Shown here piece by piece: positions 1-6,359 of a DNA stretch of 35,294 nt (positions within the stretch are counted from its first letter, which is position 1; each line of letters begins with the position of its first letter). Both the position numbers and the translations under genes were made by a program. The notes under the pieces are model-generated. The model was given only the letters and a program-made list of their open reading frames with translations. It did not search any database and was not told where the DNA came from. Origin of the DNA: Candidatus Zixiibacteriota bacterium (GTDB taxonomy: Bacteria > RBG-13-66-14 > B26-G2 > WVWN01); the NCBI GenBank assembly GCA_030613505.1, contig JAUWLW010000031.1, forward strand, positions 1 through 35,294, given 5' to 3'.

Positions 1-262
1 TGCCGAAGACGAATATTGTACCTCGCATTATGCGGCCCACGGTAGGCACCCACCCGTAGTCGGAGACGTGTTCGAAAGCCGCCGCCGCGAGCAATAGGAG
101 GAAGATGTTGACCGTAACCCGGAGCCCTTCTAACTTTAGAATCCTCCTGAGTACGGCAAAGACGGCGCGGCCGCCGACGAAAACGAGCGCGGCGAGAGCG
201 AGCGACGAGAGCGCGTCGCCCATGGTGGCGCCAAGAAATTCTTTAAACGTATCCGGGAGCAT
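1..262 (-). CDS. Membrane protein of unknown function, 3' end outside window
   Basis: The reading frame is open from an ATG at 262 (minus strand) to the window edge, giving 87 residues with no stop. An AAGGAA ribosome binding site lies just upstream of the ATG. The visible N-terminus begins MLPDTFKEFLG and has two or three hydrophobic stretches, around residues 17-36, 52-63 and possibly 78-87, separated by a short basic loop (VLRRILK). This looks like the start of a polytopic inner-membrane protein. The arrangement is compatible with a small channel, but no family motif is visible in the part present, so no function is assigned. Its start region lies head to head with the tRNA-Val promoter. 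Confidence 0.6.
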   Translation of the reverse strand, partial: MLPDTFKEFLGATMGDALSSLALAALVFVGGRAVFAVLRRILKLEGLRVTVNIFLLLLAAAAFEHVSDYGWVPTVGRIMRGTIFVFG

Positions 263-271
263 AATTCCTTC

Positions 272-300
272 TTGACGTTCGAACTAAACTTGGATATACT
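272..300 (+). promoter_or_regulatory. Sigma70-type promoter of the tRNA-Val gene
   Basis: TTGACG (272-277) and TATACT (295-300) are separated by 17 bp. The -10 box ends 11 nt before the tRNA, which fits a start about 5 nt upstream of the mature 5' end. It overlaps the translation start region of the divergent membrane protein. Confidence 0.75.
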
Positions 301-311
301 AACACTGCTAA

Positions 312-385
312 GGGCGATTAGCTCAGTTGGCTAGAGTACTTGCTTGACATGCAAGGGGTCGCAGGTTCAAGTCCTGCATCGCCCA
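312..385 (+). tRNA. tRNA-Val (anticodon GAC)
   Basis: A complete cloverleaf can be drawn. The acceptor stem GGGCGAT pairs perfectly with ATCGCCC, with discriminator A at 385. The D-arm starts GCTCAGTTGG. The anticodon stem is CTTGC/GCAAG around loop TTGACAT, so the anticodon is GAC (valine). The T-arm is GCAGG-TTCAAGT-CCTGC. CCA is not encoded. The 3' part from the first anticodon-loop base (344) to the discriminator is repeated at 2339-2380, which marks this gene as an integration target. A promoter lies immediately upstream and an intrinsic terminator follows at 405-434. Confidence 0.95.
344..385 (+). repeat. Left attachment-site repeat (3' half of tRNA-Val)
   Basis: These 42 bp are identical to 2339-2380. 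The identity begins at the first base of the anticodon loop and ends at the discriminator base. The bases before and after differ between the copies. This is the classic position for tyrosine-recombinase crossover in a tRNA gene. The copy here completes the functional tRNA. Confidence 0.85.
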
Positions 386-404
386 ATAAAGGCAAGGGTT
401 TTTC

Positions 405-434
405 GGGCCGGGTTTTTCCCCGGCCCTCTTTTGT
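405..434 (+). terminator. Intrinsic terminator after tRNA-Val
   Basis: An 8-bp stem GGGCCGGG/CCCGGCCC (405-412 with 419-426) around a 6-nt loop is followed by TCTTTT. It lies 20 nt downstream of the tRNA, inside the inserted element. On the opposite strand the stem is followed by GAAAAA, so it is unlikely to terminate the minus-strand genes. Confidence 0.8.
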
Positions 435-506
435 ACCTTATTTATGCCGTTATAAAACCGCCAAAACAATTCTAAAAATTATTATAGATTTATTTTCTCC
501 CCGAAC

Positions 507-1019
507 CTATTTAAAATCTATAGGGATTATAGTCCGGTTACTGGCATCCACTTCGAATTTCAAAGGAAGAGGTTTAGGTTTAAAGAAATCACCTTCGTAA
601 CTGATTATTATCTTCCATTCTCCTTTATAATTATACGGCCTCTCATCGTTACGCTTGCGAAATATAATCATAAATTGGTCTCCGGGAGCAAGGGCAGATT
701 TTGAAAAATAGAATTCCCCTTGTGGCCCTCTTGGGTTAAAAAGGTATTCCCCCCTAATATCGAATTCCCCTATCGATTCTTTATCATATTTAGGTTCTTC
801 TATTTTTTTAACACGAGTAGGCCCATCGTTTCTTAAAACGAAATGAAATGAATTAAAATCACCTTTCCACCCATAACGGGTTAATGTCGGAGCTTGTTCT
901 TCCTTTTCTCTTTTATTTTTTCGGCGGTGTAAAATTATCGGAACGAATATAGCGGCCAATAAAGCTAAAAACCCCACTACTAATATTATGAGGTTTATTT
1001 GATTTTCGCATAGCTCCAT
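507..1019 (-). CDS. Single-pass membrane protein of unknown function (island paralogue A)
   Basis: The product has 170 residues. An N-terminal transmembrane helix (about 9-31, NLIILVVGFLALLAAIF) is followed by a basic stop-transfer segment (HRRKNKREK) and a mostly beta-type soluble domain (about 43-170). The family was not recognised. It is clearly related to the next gene (1052-1516): RNDGPT (63-68) matches KNYGPT there, and the block at 133-158 (GEWKIIISYEGDF...) matches GILKVIIDFESEF.... The ATG at 1019 has an upstream AAGGACGGG. Codon and base composition are AT-rich compared with the rest of the window, consistent with horizontal acquisition. It is the last of three same-strand genes in the tRNA-Val element. 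The NxGPT plus late beta-strand pattern is reminiscent of Ig-like envelope domains, but that is only an impression. Confidence 0.75.
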   Translation of the reverse strand: MELCENQINLIILVVGFLALLAAIFVPIILHRRKNKREKEEQAPTLTRYGWKGDFNSFHFVLRNDGPTRVKKIEEPKYDKESIGEFDIRGEYLFNPRGPQGEFYFSKSALAPGDQFMIIFRKRNDERPYNYKGEWKIIISYEGDFFKPKPLPLKFEVDASNRTIIPIDFK

Positions 1020-1051
1020 AATCCCGTCCTTATACGGTTATCCTCAGACTT

Positions 1052-1516
1052 CTAAATAAGGCTTAATGAACCTTTATCAATAGCTACGTGAAACTCAAAA
1101 GGTTCCGGTTCTAAGAACTCGCTTTCGAAATCGATTATAACCTTTAATATACCCTGATAGTGTTCTGGTAGAGGTTCCTCAAGATTATAGTCGAAAAAGA
1201 CTAAAATCTCCTCGCGTTGAGCTAATGTTTCTTCCTTACCTCGAATACTAAACGACCCATCAGGAATTGTAAATTCCCCTTCGTGAGTAATAAAATCATA
1301 TATTTCATACCTAAATTCTAATTCCTTAGCTAAGGTTGGGCCGTAGTTCTTTAAATGAAAACGAAAACCGGGAAAGCGTAATGGCATAAAATTAAGATAT
1401 TTTAATACGGGAGTACGTGCCTTATTCGCTTGTGTTTCTCCTCTTAGTAATAAACATATTGTAATGGAGCCGAGAACTACCAATACGCCGGTTAGTATCA
1501 GAATCGCTAACATCAT
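1052..1516 (-). CDS. Single-pass membrane protein of unknown function (island paralogue B)
   Basis: The product has 154 residues with an N-terminal helix (about 2-24, MLAILILTGVLVVLGSITIC) and a soluble domain of about 120 residues. Shared blocks with the neighbour at 507-1019 are FHLKNYGPT (53-61) and GILKVIIDFESEFLEPEPF (122-140), in the same order and with similar spacing, so the two arose by duplication. The start is one of two adjacent ATGs (1516 or 1513), preceded by GGGAGG inside a 41-bp sequence also found upstream of the 1557-2213 gene. No catalytic motif is visible. The single-pass topology with an extracytoplasmic or cytoplasmic beta domain gives no firm function. It is probably co-transcribed with its neighbours, with a gap of 32 nt to the downstream gene. 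Confidence 0.75.
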   Translation of the reverse strand: MMLAILILTGVLVVLGSITICLLLRGETQANKARTPVLKYLNFMPLRFPGFRFHLKNYGPTLAKELEFRYEIYDFITHEGEFTIPDGSFSIRGKEETLAQREEILVFFDYNLEEPLPEHYQGILKVIIDFESEFLEPEPFEFHVAIDKGSLSLI

Positions 1517-1556
1517 TTCGGCCTCCCGCTTTGCCTTATTTTTGACACCTTCCGGC
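1516..1556. repeat. 41-bp duplicated leader sequence, copy 1
   Basis: Matches 2224-2264 in 40 of 41 positions (TTTCGGCCTCCCGC at its plus-strand left end). On the minus strand it carries the GGGAGG ribosome binding site of the 1052-1516 gene and ends against that gene's start codon. Confidence 0.85.
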
Positions 1557-2213
1557 TTAATCCTGAATCGCCGTTACTACTCCATTTTCGAAATAAACGT
1601 AACAACCTAATCCATATACCCATTGCTCGGATGTTCCATATCGAGTAGTAGTCCTGTTAATATCTTCCGGCTCACCCCAAGCTTCAAGGACTATTTTTTT
1701 TGTATCTCCTATATAAATATACCCCTCTAATACACGGGCTATCCTCTTATCTGTCCAGCCGTAGGATTTTAATCTTTTAATCCTAATTGCATGCAAATCT
1801 TCATCGAATATTTTTAACCATTCATCCTTACTATACCAAATTCCATCAACCCATCTGGCGAGGCAATCATTACATATTCCAACCCTTTCAGTGCTTTCTA
1901 AATTTTCACTCCCGCAGTAAGGACACTCAGTTCCAAATGAAGTACTACCTTTACCGCGAAGAAGTGGAACACGACCCTGCTCTTCCCACTTTTTGCCGAA
2001 CTCCTCCGAGGAATACCAAGTTCCATCAAAACAACGCGCAAGACAACCCAACCCCACACATATATATCCTTCTTTGTATGGAATAACAGGGTCTTCAGTT
2101 GGTGGAGGTAGTTCTCTTACGAATTCGTTAGTTTCACAATAAGGACAAGTAGGAGCCTCGGCTAAGGCAAAACTCACCGAAACTAATAGTGCTAATGGTA
2201 GTAGCTTTTTCAT
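1557..2213 (-). CDS. Secreted protein with two Cys-rich ribbon-like repeats and a SmpA/BamE-like C-terminus
   Basis: The product has 218 residues. A Sec signal peptide (1-19, MKKLLPLALLVSVSFALA) is followed by two related modules. Module 1 has CPYC (23-26) ... CVGLGC (52-57) with FDGTWYS. Module 2 has CPYC (97-100) ... CNDC (114-117) with VDGIWYS. The second is a normal four-cysteine ribbon. In the first the second knuckle is expanded (CxxxxC), so metal binding there is less certain. The C-terminal part (about 160-218: YIYIGDTKKIVLEAWGEP, then EQWVYG, then YVYFENGVVTAIQ) resembles the SmpA/OmlA-BamE or DUF2845 fold of small periplasmic proteins. The function is unknown. It is the first gene of the island's three-gene minus-strand set. 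The ATG at 2213 follows GGAGCGGGAG. Confidence 0.75.
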   Translation of the reverse strand: MKKLLPLALLVSVSFALAEAPTCPYCETNEFVRELPPPTEDPVIPYKEGYICVGLGCLARCFDGTWYSSEEFGKKWEEQGRVPLLRGKGSTSFGTECPYCGSENLESTERVGICNDCLARWVDGIWYSKDEWLKIFDEDLHAIRIKRLKSYGWTDKRIARVLEGYIYIGDTKKIVLEAWGEPEDINRTTTRYGTSEQWVYGLGCYVYFENGVVTAIQD

Positions 2214-2223
2214 CTCCCGCTCC

Positions 2224-2264
2224 TTTCGGCCTCCCGCTTTGCCTTATTTTTGCCACCTTCCGGC
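2224..2264. repeat. 41-bp duplicated leader sequence, copy 2
   Basis: Partner of 1516-1556 with one mismatch (C instead of A at the 30th base). It lies 10 bp upstream of the 1557-2213 start on the minus strand. The leader and ribosome binding site were apparently duplicated along with an island gene. Confidence 0.85.
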
Positions 2265-2338
2265 CTTTTTAGAAATCTTAAATCGAAAAAACCCTTATTA
2301 TTTCAGGATTATTTTTGCTCGATATCCTACAGAATCGG

Positions 2339-2380
2339 TTGACATGCAAGGGGTCGCAGGTTCAAGTCCTGCATCGCCCA
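2339..2380 (+). repeat. Right attachment-site repeat (displaced tRNA-Val 3' half)
   Basis: Identical to 344-385 but without a 5' tRNA half in front: upstream is AT-rich sequence that cannot form an acceptor or D-arm. It is the displaced original 3' end of the tRNA gene and is still followed by the original terminator. Confidence 0.85.
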
Positions 2381-2384
2381 CAAA

Positions 2385-2405
2385 GCCCCCGTTCGGGGGC
2401 TTTTT
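2385..2405 (+). terminator. Intrinsic terminator, originally of tRNA-Val
   Basis: Stem GCCCCC/GGGGGC (2385-2390 with 2395-2400), loop GTTC, then TTTTT. It lies 4 nt after the displaced tRNA 3' half. Read on the minus strand, the same hairpin is followed by only TTTG, so it may weakly end the PorV operon as well. A second hairpin, GCGCCG/CGGCGC (2424-2440), has no U-tract. Confidence 0.8.
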
Positions 2406-2458
2406 ATTGGTCCAAAGGCCGTTGCGCCGTCGTTCGGCGCGTCCCGCCCTCGCCGTTA

Positions 2459-3568
2459 TCACGGCCCTTCCGAACTCTCCTCGAACAATTCGTCGATTCC
2501 GGGTATCCCCGGGCCGCTTTCAGTTTCTTCTTCGGCTTCGCCGCTTTCTCCTTCGGGCGACGGTTCTTCTTCCGGCTCGAACTCGATGTACCCCTCCTCT
2601 TCCGGCACGACGACGTCGAGCGGGGGCTCAACGCCGCCGAAGAGCAGCGATACCGAGGCCAGGTGCGAATCGCCCAAGGGTCCCCCGATACGCATGCCGT
2701 AGTCGAAGCGGAAATTACCCAAAGCGAAGCCCAGACCAGCCCGCGGCCTTTCGTCGCCCGTGTAGTACCCGCCGCGAAGGGCGACGTATTTAACGGGCGT
2801 AATCTCTACGCCGGCGCCGACGTCGTAAAACGCCTCTCGCGTAATTTCGAACGACGCCACCGGCGATACTACGTTAAAGCAGTAGTAGCTCGCGCCGACC
2901 TCGAGCGTCAACGGCGGCGCGTTTTTCAACGCTTTTAAGCGGAAATTGGGAGCTATGACGTTCCGGAAGACGGCACCCAACGTGAGGTCGCCGAGGGGCT
3001 TGTAAGTAGCGCCGAAGTCCAGGCCGAAGCCGGAGTCGCTGTAGTCGGCGACGCCCCGGGTAACGTTTTTAAGGGCCAGGCCGAAAGCCCCTTTGGCTCC
3101 CAACGTATGAGCATAGCCCAGGTACAGTTCGAAGTCGGTGTTGGCGAAAGTGCGGCCGGTGGGGCCGGCTTCGTTGGCCTCGCGTATGTCGCCCGCTCGC
3201 CGGAACGCTACCGCCGCCGCGAGCGTCCCCAGGGAACCGGCGCCGCCCGCTGTCTCTCCCATGGAGTAAAGCAGCGGCTTCGCTATGACGGCGTCGCCCA
3301 AGGCCACGTCGCCCACGTCGCCGAATGGGGCGCCGTAGGCGAAGGCGAACTCGGTGCGCTCCAGGGCGGCTAGGCCGGCCGGGTTCCAATACAAGGCCGC
3401 GGCGTCGTCCGCCAGCGCCGCGTACGCCCGGCCCAAGGCTTCCGCCCGCGCTCCCAGCCCCCAGCCGGCGGCCGCGCCCGCGGCGCCGCCCGGGTTCCTT
3501 TCGAAACCGACGGCAATTCCCGCCGAAGCGACGGCCAAGGCCGTTATTACGGTTATTCTCGTCGGCAT
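2459..3568 (-). CDS. PorV/UPF0164-type outer-membrane beta-barrel protein with acidic C-terminal tail
   Basis: The product has 369 residues with a signal peptide (about 1-21). It is followed by the family hallmark GARAEALGRAYAALADDAAA and LYWNPAGLA, the N-terminal pattern of PorV/PorQ/UPF0164 barrels (FadL-like fold). Alternating beta-strands with glycine/aromatic turns continue to SVSLLFGG near residue 312. PorV is the outer-membrane shuttle of the type IX secretion attachment complex in Bacteroidetes, but many FCB bacteria carry several relatives with other or unknown roles. A proline/glutamate-rich tail of about 55 residues after the last strand is unusual, because barrels normally end at the last strand. 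It is the last gene of a minus-strand operon behind DUF3307 (3-nt gap) and a CRP-type regulator. The subfamily assignment is tentative. Confidence 0.8.
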   Translation of the reverse strand: MPTRITVITALAVASAGIAVGFERNPGGAAGAAAGWGLGARAEALGRAYAALADDAAALYWNPAGLAALERTEFAFAYGAPFGDVGDVALGDAVIAKPLLYSMGETAGGAGSLGTLAAAVAFRRAGDIREANEAGPTGRTFANTDFELYLGYAHTLGAKGAFGLALKNVTRGVADYSDSGFGLDFGATYKPLGDLTLGAVFRNVIAPNFRLKALKNAPPLTLEVGASYYCFNVVSPVASFEITREAFYDVGAGVEITPVKYVALRGGYYTGDERPRAGLGFALGNFRFDYGMRIGGPLGDSHLASVSLLFGGVEPPLDVVVPEEEGYIEFEPEEEPSPEGESGEAEEETESGPGIPGIDELFEESSEGP

Positions 3569-3571
3569 AAT

Positions 3572-4291
3572 TTATACGAAAGCGAGCGCGACGCCTATGG
3601 CTGCGGCGTATAGGAACGAGATTAATACGTCGGCGGGGTATACGCCTTTATAGTGACGCTCGTCGCCCCGTAACGTTACTACCTGGTAGAGGCGGAGTAG
3701 GTCCGGAACCGGCGCGACGAAGAAGAAGGCCGGCGTGAGTTTGAAACCCAATATTATCGCGGTGACGACTATGGCCCGGGATAAGACGCCGGTAGTTTTT
3801 TCGTAAAGCAATATGGGGCGAGTTTGGTAGTCTTTTTGGAACGTCGCCTTTACGAAAAAGACGAAAATAGTCCCGGCGAACGTCGCCGCCAGGTAACCTA
3901 TTACGTATAACGCGAAAGGTACGTTAAAGTAGTACTTCGCGACGACGTCGGGCAGCGGTACCGGTTGCAGATTCCGGCATAGAAGCGCCACGCCCGCGAT
4001 CAACGCGACGTGCGCCGCCTGGTCGGCGAGCCACATAAAGATGTTGGTTTTGCTTACGGTGTCGATGAAATAATGGAGGACGATCGTGGCGCCGAACGCG
4101 ACCCAAATTTGCCAGTGAACGAGGAAAGGGTATAATAGGAAAAGGCCTGCTAGGGCGTGAATGGCGACGTGCAGTAACCCCCCGAACTTGTATTTATAGC
4201 GGATCTCGAAGACTAAGTTCGATTGTAGCGGATAGTCCGCGAATAAAAACGCGGCGCTCAACCACAGTAGGATGTATTTAAATTGGTCCAA
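3572..4291 (-). CDS. DUF3307 polytopic membrane protein
   Basis: The product has 239 residues with about six hydrophobic segments. The N-terminal half carries the DUF3307 pattern: FADYPLQSN (17-25), HVAIHALAG (41-49), HYFIDTVSK (78-86) and WLADQAAH (92-99). The D/Q, H, D/K and DQ-H residues recur in the family and may form a polar or metal site in the membrane. No biochemical role is established that I know of. The gene lies 22 nt downstream of the CRP-type regulator gene and 3 nt upstream of the PorV-like barrel, so the three are probably co-transcribed. The C-terminal half (about 120-239) is hydrophobic with less recognisable sequence. Confidence 0.8.
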   Translation of the reverse strand: MDQFKYILLWLSAAFLFADYPLQSNLVFEIRYKYKFGGLLHVAIHALAGLFLLYPFLVHWQIWVAFGATIVLHYFIDTVSKTNIFMWLADQAAHVALIAGVALLCRNLQPVPLPDVVAKYYFNVPFALYVIGYLAATFAGTIFVFFVKATFQKDYQTRPILLYEKTTGVLSRAIVVTAIILGFKLTPAFFFVAPVPDLLRLYQVVTLRGDERHYKGVYPADVLISFLYAAAIGVALAFV

Positions 4292-4313
4292 CGCTCACGA
4301 GGGGTTAAAAGCC

Positions 4314-4970
4314 TTATAGGCCGAACTCTTCTTTCATCTCCAAGTAGTTCATAAAACGTTCCAGGCTGTCGGCCGATTTGACCATCATAACGTTGTTCTC
4401 GAACCTGACGATTCCGGCTCGACGCAACGTCTCCAGTACTTCCTCGGCTTTTTCCAACGGCAAGCCTGTCATGCTTACTAGTTCTTCGAGCGTCTCTTTG
4501 CGATCTATCACGACGCCCTGTTCGGAAGGGGTCCCCCGCTTGGACATTAGCAGCAGAAGCGTGCCCGTCACGCGGGAATGGTTGTCGCGCATGAGGAGGG
4601 TTTTTATCTGTCGGTCGGCGGCGCGCAGGCGTTCGCTCATTTTTCTCAGGATCGACATTATTATTTTCGGGTTGGTCTTTATCTGCGACTCGAATATGTC
4701 CTTGGAGAGCACCAGGATTTTGGATTCGGCCGCCGTCGTGGCGCTGGCGGAACGAGGTTCCTTATCGATAATCGCCATCTCGCCGAAGAAATCGCCCGCT
4801 TTGAGGACGGCCAACGTCGTCTCGCGGTCGCGAATTCGTTTGTGGATCCTGACTTCGCCCGTTTGGATTATGAACATCGATTCGCCCACGTCGCCTTCCC
4901 GGACGACTACCTCGCCCGGTTGGTAGACCCGCCCGTACCTTTTGAAAACCTCTTCGCTAACATTGAGCAT
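4314..4970 (-). CDS. CRP/FNR-family transcription regulator with cyclic-nucleotide-binding domain
   Basis: The product has 218 residues. Residues about 8-115 form a cNMP-binding fold: GEVVVREGDVGESMFII, then FFGEMAIIDKEPRSASA (61-77). The phosphate-binding cassette keeps GEM and the RS pair (R73, S74), so binding of a cyclic nucleotide is plausible. A long helix (about 103-126) would mediate dimerisation. The C-terminal part (about 130-200) is a winged-helix region (ETLEELVSMTGL, then ETLRRAGIV). The length is normal for the family. It has a near-consensus promoter (5006-5034) and heads the operon with DUF3307 and the PorV-like barrel, so it may regulate its own operon. It has no FNR-type N-terminal cysteines, so an oxygen-sensing FeS cluster is unlikely. 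Confidence 0.88.
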   Translation of the reverse strand: MLNVSEEVFKRYGRVYQPGEVVVREGDVGESMFIIQTGEVRIHKRIRDRETTLAVLKAGDFFGEMAIIDKEPRSASATTAAESKILVLSKDIFESQIKTNPKIIMSILRKMSERLRAADRQIKTLLMRDNHSRVTGTLLLLMSKRGTPSEQGVVIDRKETLEELVSMTGLPLEKAEEVLETLRRAGIVRFENNVMMVKSADSLERFMNYLEMKEEFGL

Positions 4971-5005
4971 AAGGCGTACCTCTCGTTTGATTTTAATTCC
5001 CGGCG

Positions 5006-5034
5006 ATTATAGTATTTCAGCGGCTTTTTGTAAA
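5006..5034 (-). promoter_or_regulatory. Sigma70-type promoter for the CRP-DUF3307-PorV operon
   Basis: Read on the minus strand: TTTACA (5034-5029), 17 bp, TATAAT (5011-5006). The expected start is near 5000, leaving a leader of about 30 nt before the ATG at 4970. Confidence 0.8.
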
Positions 5035-5216
5035 GGGCAAACAAATGGTCGGGGCGGTAAGCGCTGGAGGGAGGTGGCGAGCGAGGAGAAAAACAGGAAT
5101 TTCCGCTTGACGGCGGGACCCTTTTTTGCTACGTTTGCTCCCGCGTTCGGCGGGTAAAGAACGCTATATTGAACATATTAGCCGGGTGAAGGATTTAAAA
5201 GGAGGAATGCCGAAAA

Positions 5217-5396
5217 ATGGCATACAAGATAACCGAAGACTGCATCGCGTGCGGCGCGTGCATCCCGGAGTGTCCGGAAGAGGCTATCACGGAAGAGGAC
5301 CCCATCTACATCATCGACCCCGAAAAATGCGACGATTGTGGTTCGTGCGCGGACGTCTGCCCGGTTGACTGCTGCATTCCGGAAGAAGAGGGTTAG
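5217..5396 (+). CDS. 2[4Fe-4S] clostridial-type ferredoxin
   Basis: The product has 59 residues and is an electron carrier. Two complete cluster motifs are visible: C9-x2-C12-x2-C15-x3-C19-P and C38-x2-C41-x2-C44-x3-C48-P. In this family the fourth cysteine of each motif ligates the other cluster. Two extra cysteines follow (C52, C53). The ATG at 5217 has AAAGGAGG 11 nt upstream. A second ATG at 5207 is closer to the ribosome binding site but opens a different frame and is not used for this protein. The length and acidic composition are typical. It is followed by a hairpin and then the DUF116 gene. Its redox partner is not evident in the window. Confidence 0.93.
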   Translation: MAYKITEDCIACGACIPECPEEAITEEDPIYIIDPEKCDDCGSCADVCPVDCCIPEEEG

Positions 5397-5436
5397 GAAT
5401 TCACTCTTGGGCGTCGTCATCGCCCGGTAATAAACG

Positions 5437-5468
5437 GCGCCGTCCGCTCCCGGGCGGCGCGTTATTTT
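5437..5468 (+). terminator. Terminator or attenuator between ferredoxin and DUF116 genes
   Basis: A 10-bp GC stem (5437-5446 with 5451-5460, one G-T pair), loop CTCC, is followed by GTTATTTT. The U-rich tail runs directly into the ATG of the DUF116 gene at 5469, so the hairpin either ends the ferredoxin transcript or partly controls entry into the next gene. Confidence 0.65.
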
Positions 5469-6359
5469 ATGGCCGGCCCGTCAACGGATAAAACGTCCAT
5501 CAACGACGAGGATACCAGTTATCTGGGTGATCCCTGGCGCGACGCCGGCGCGTTGACCGGCTTCGAACCCGCCATCGAACAAGGGCCGGGCCTTTTCTTG
5601 GCGGCGGTAGGCATCCTTATCGCGGGTGCCGCGGCCCTGTTCGTTCTATTTTGGTATTCTATCGCGCCGCGGCTCGAGGCGTTTTCGCCGTCACTACCAG
5701 TTGCGGTCTTATTGGCCGGCGGCGTCTTAGTTTCGTATATATTTTTAGAATATCTAGGGATAATCGCGACAACGTACACCGGGAGGGCGTTGCTCCTACC
5801 GCTCGGGCGCTCGAGCCGGGTGACCATAAAACTGGTTGCGCCGGCCCGTAGGTTAGCGAAGCTTTTAGGCTCGAGCGCCGACCGGATGGCGCATTCCGCG
5901 GTCCGGGTATCTAACGCCGTTACGCACGCTACGGCAAGAGGTTTTAAAAAGCCCGGCCCGGTTCTCGTTCTGCTGCCGCGTTGCCTACAGCGGCCTGAGT
6001 GCAGCCAACCGCTCGTCGAGGACGTGGACAGCTGCCGCCGTTGCGGCGAGTGTCCCGTCGCGGAAATCTTGTCCCTCCGCGAGGAATACGACGACGTCGT
6101 GATGGCGGTACTTACGGGCGGCAGCGTCGTTCCGTCGGTGGTGCGGCATTTCGACCCGCGCGCCGTAATTGGCGTCGCGTGCGAACGGGAGCTGATAACC
6201 GGTATCTACGTTGTGAGCAAACGGCCCGTGTTGGGCGTAGCCAACCAAAGGCCGGAGGGGCCGTGCCGCCGTACGGCTCTGGACGTGGCCGAGCTCCGCG
6301 CCGCCGTCGAAACTTTCGTGCCCGGCGTAACGGACGTTGAAAAGCTTGATCGGGAATAG
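5469..6359 (+). CDS. DUF116 family membrane protein with conserved cysteines
   Basis: The product has 296 residues. An N-terminal tail of about 40 residues is followed by two transmembrane helices (about 41-64 and 76-101) and a cytoplasmic DUF116 domain. The domain shows VLVLLPRCLQ (165-174), C178, CRRCGEC (189-195), a VVPSVVRHFDP block, C238 and C266 in RPEGPCRRT. The cysteine pattern is the DUF116 hallmark and could bind a metal or FeS cluster; the function is unknown. The neighbouring ferredoxin makes a redox role thinkable. The ATG at 5469 has no visible ribosome binding site and follows a hairpin directly. No other ATG exists in frame before the helices, so translation may be weak, coupled or leaderless. 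Confidence 0.82.
   Translation: MAGPSTDKTSINDEDTSYLGDPWRDAGALTGFEPAIEQGPGLFLAAVGILIAGAAALFVLFWYSIAPRLEAFSPSLPVAVLLAGGVLVSYIFLEYLGIIATTYTGRALLLPLGRSSRVTIKLVAPARRLAKLLGSSADRMAHSAVRVSNAVTHATARGFKKPGPVLVLLPRCLQRPECSQPLVEDVDSCRRCGECPVAEILSLREEYDDVVMAVLTGGSVVPSVVRHFDPRAVIGVACERELITGIYVVSKRPVLGVANQRPEGPCRRTALDVAELRAAVETFVPGVTDVEKLDRE

Larger units (their letters stand above)
344..2380. mobile_element. Small tRNA-Val-integrated element, no integrase
   Basis: Two identical 42-bp copies of the tRNA-Val 3' half bound a segment of 1,995 bp (counted from the start of one repeat to the start of the next). The interior is visibly AT-rich, unlike the GC-rich flanks, and holds three minus-strand genes for exported or membrane proteins. 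The right copy is followed directly by a strong terminator (2385-2405), which probably terminated the tRNA before insertion. The left copy has its own different terminator (405-434), presumably brought in by the element. No recombinase, relaxase or replication gene is visible. It could be a non-autonomous element moved in trans, or the remnant of a larger island after internal deletion. The repeats and composition shift are seen; mobility is inferred. Confidence 0.75.

Noticed and set aside
340-600. ORF running out of the tRNA gene (MLDMQGVAGSSPASP...)
   Set aside because: It starts inside the tRNA, and this peptide is a well-known artefact of translating tRNA 3' halves; the same string appears at the displaced copy.
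2310-2380. Apparent second tRNA-Val gene
   Set aside because: Only the part from the anticodon loop to the discriminator is present. The sequence upstream cannot form an acceptor stem, D-arm or 5' anticodon stem.
5108-5133. Promoter TTGACG-N17-TACGTT before the ferredoxin gene
   Set aside because: Only half of the -10 positions match and a run of Ts fills the spacer, so it was not listed as a feature.
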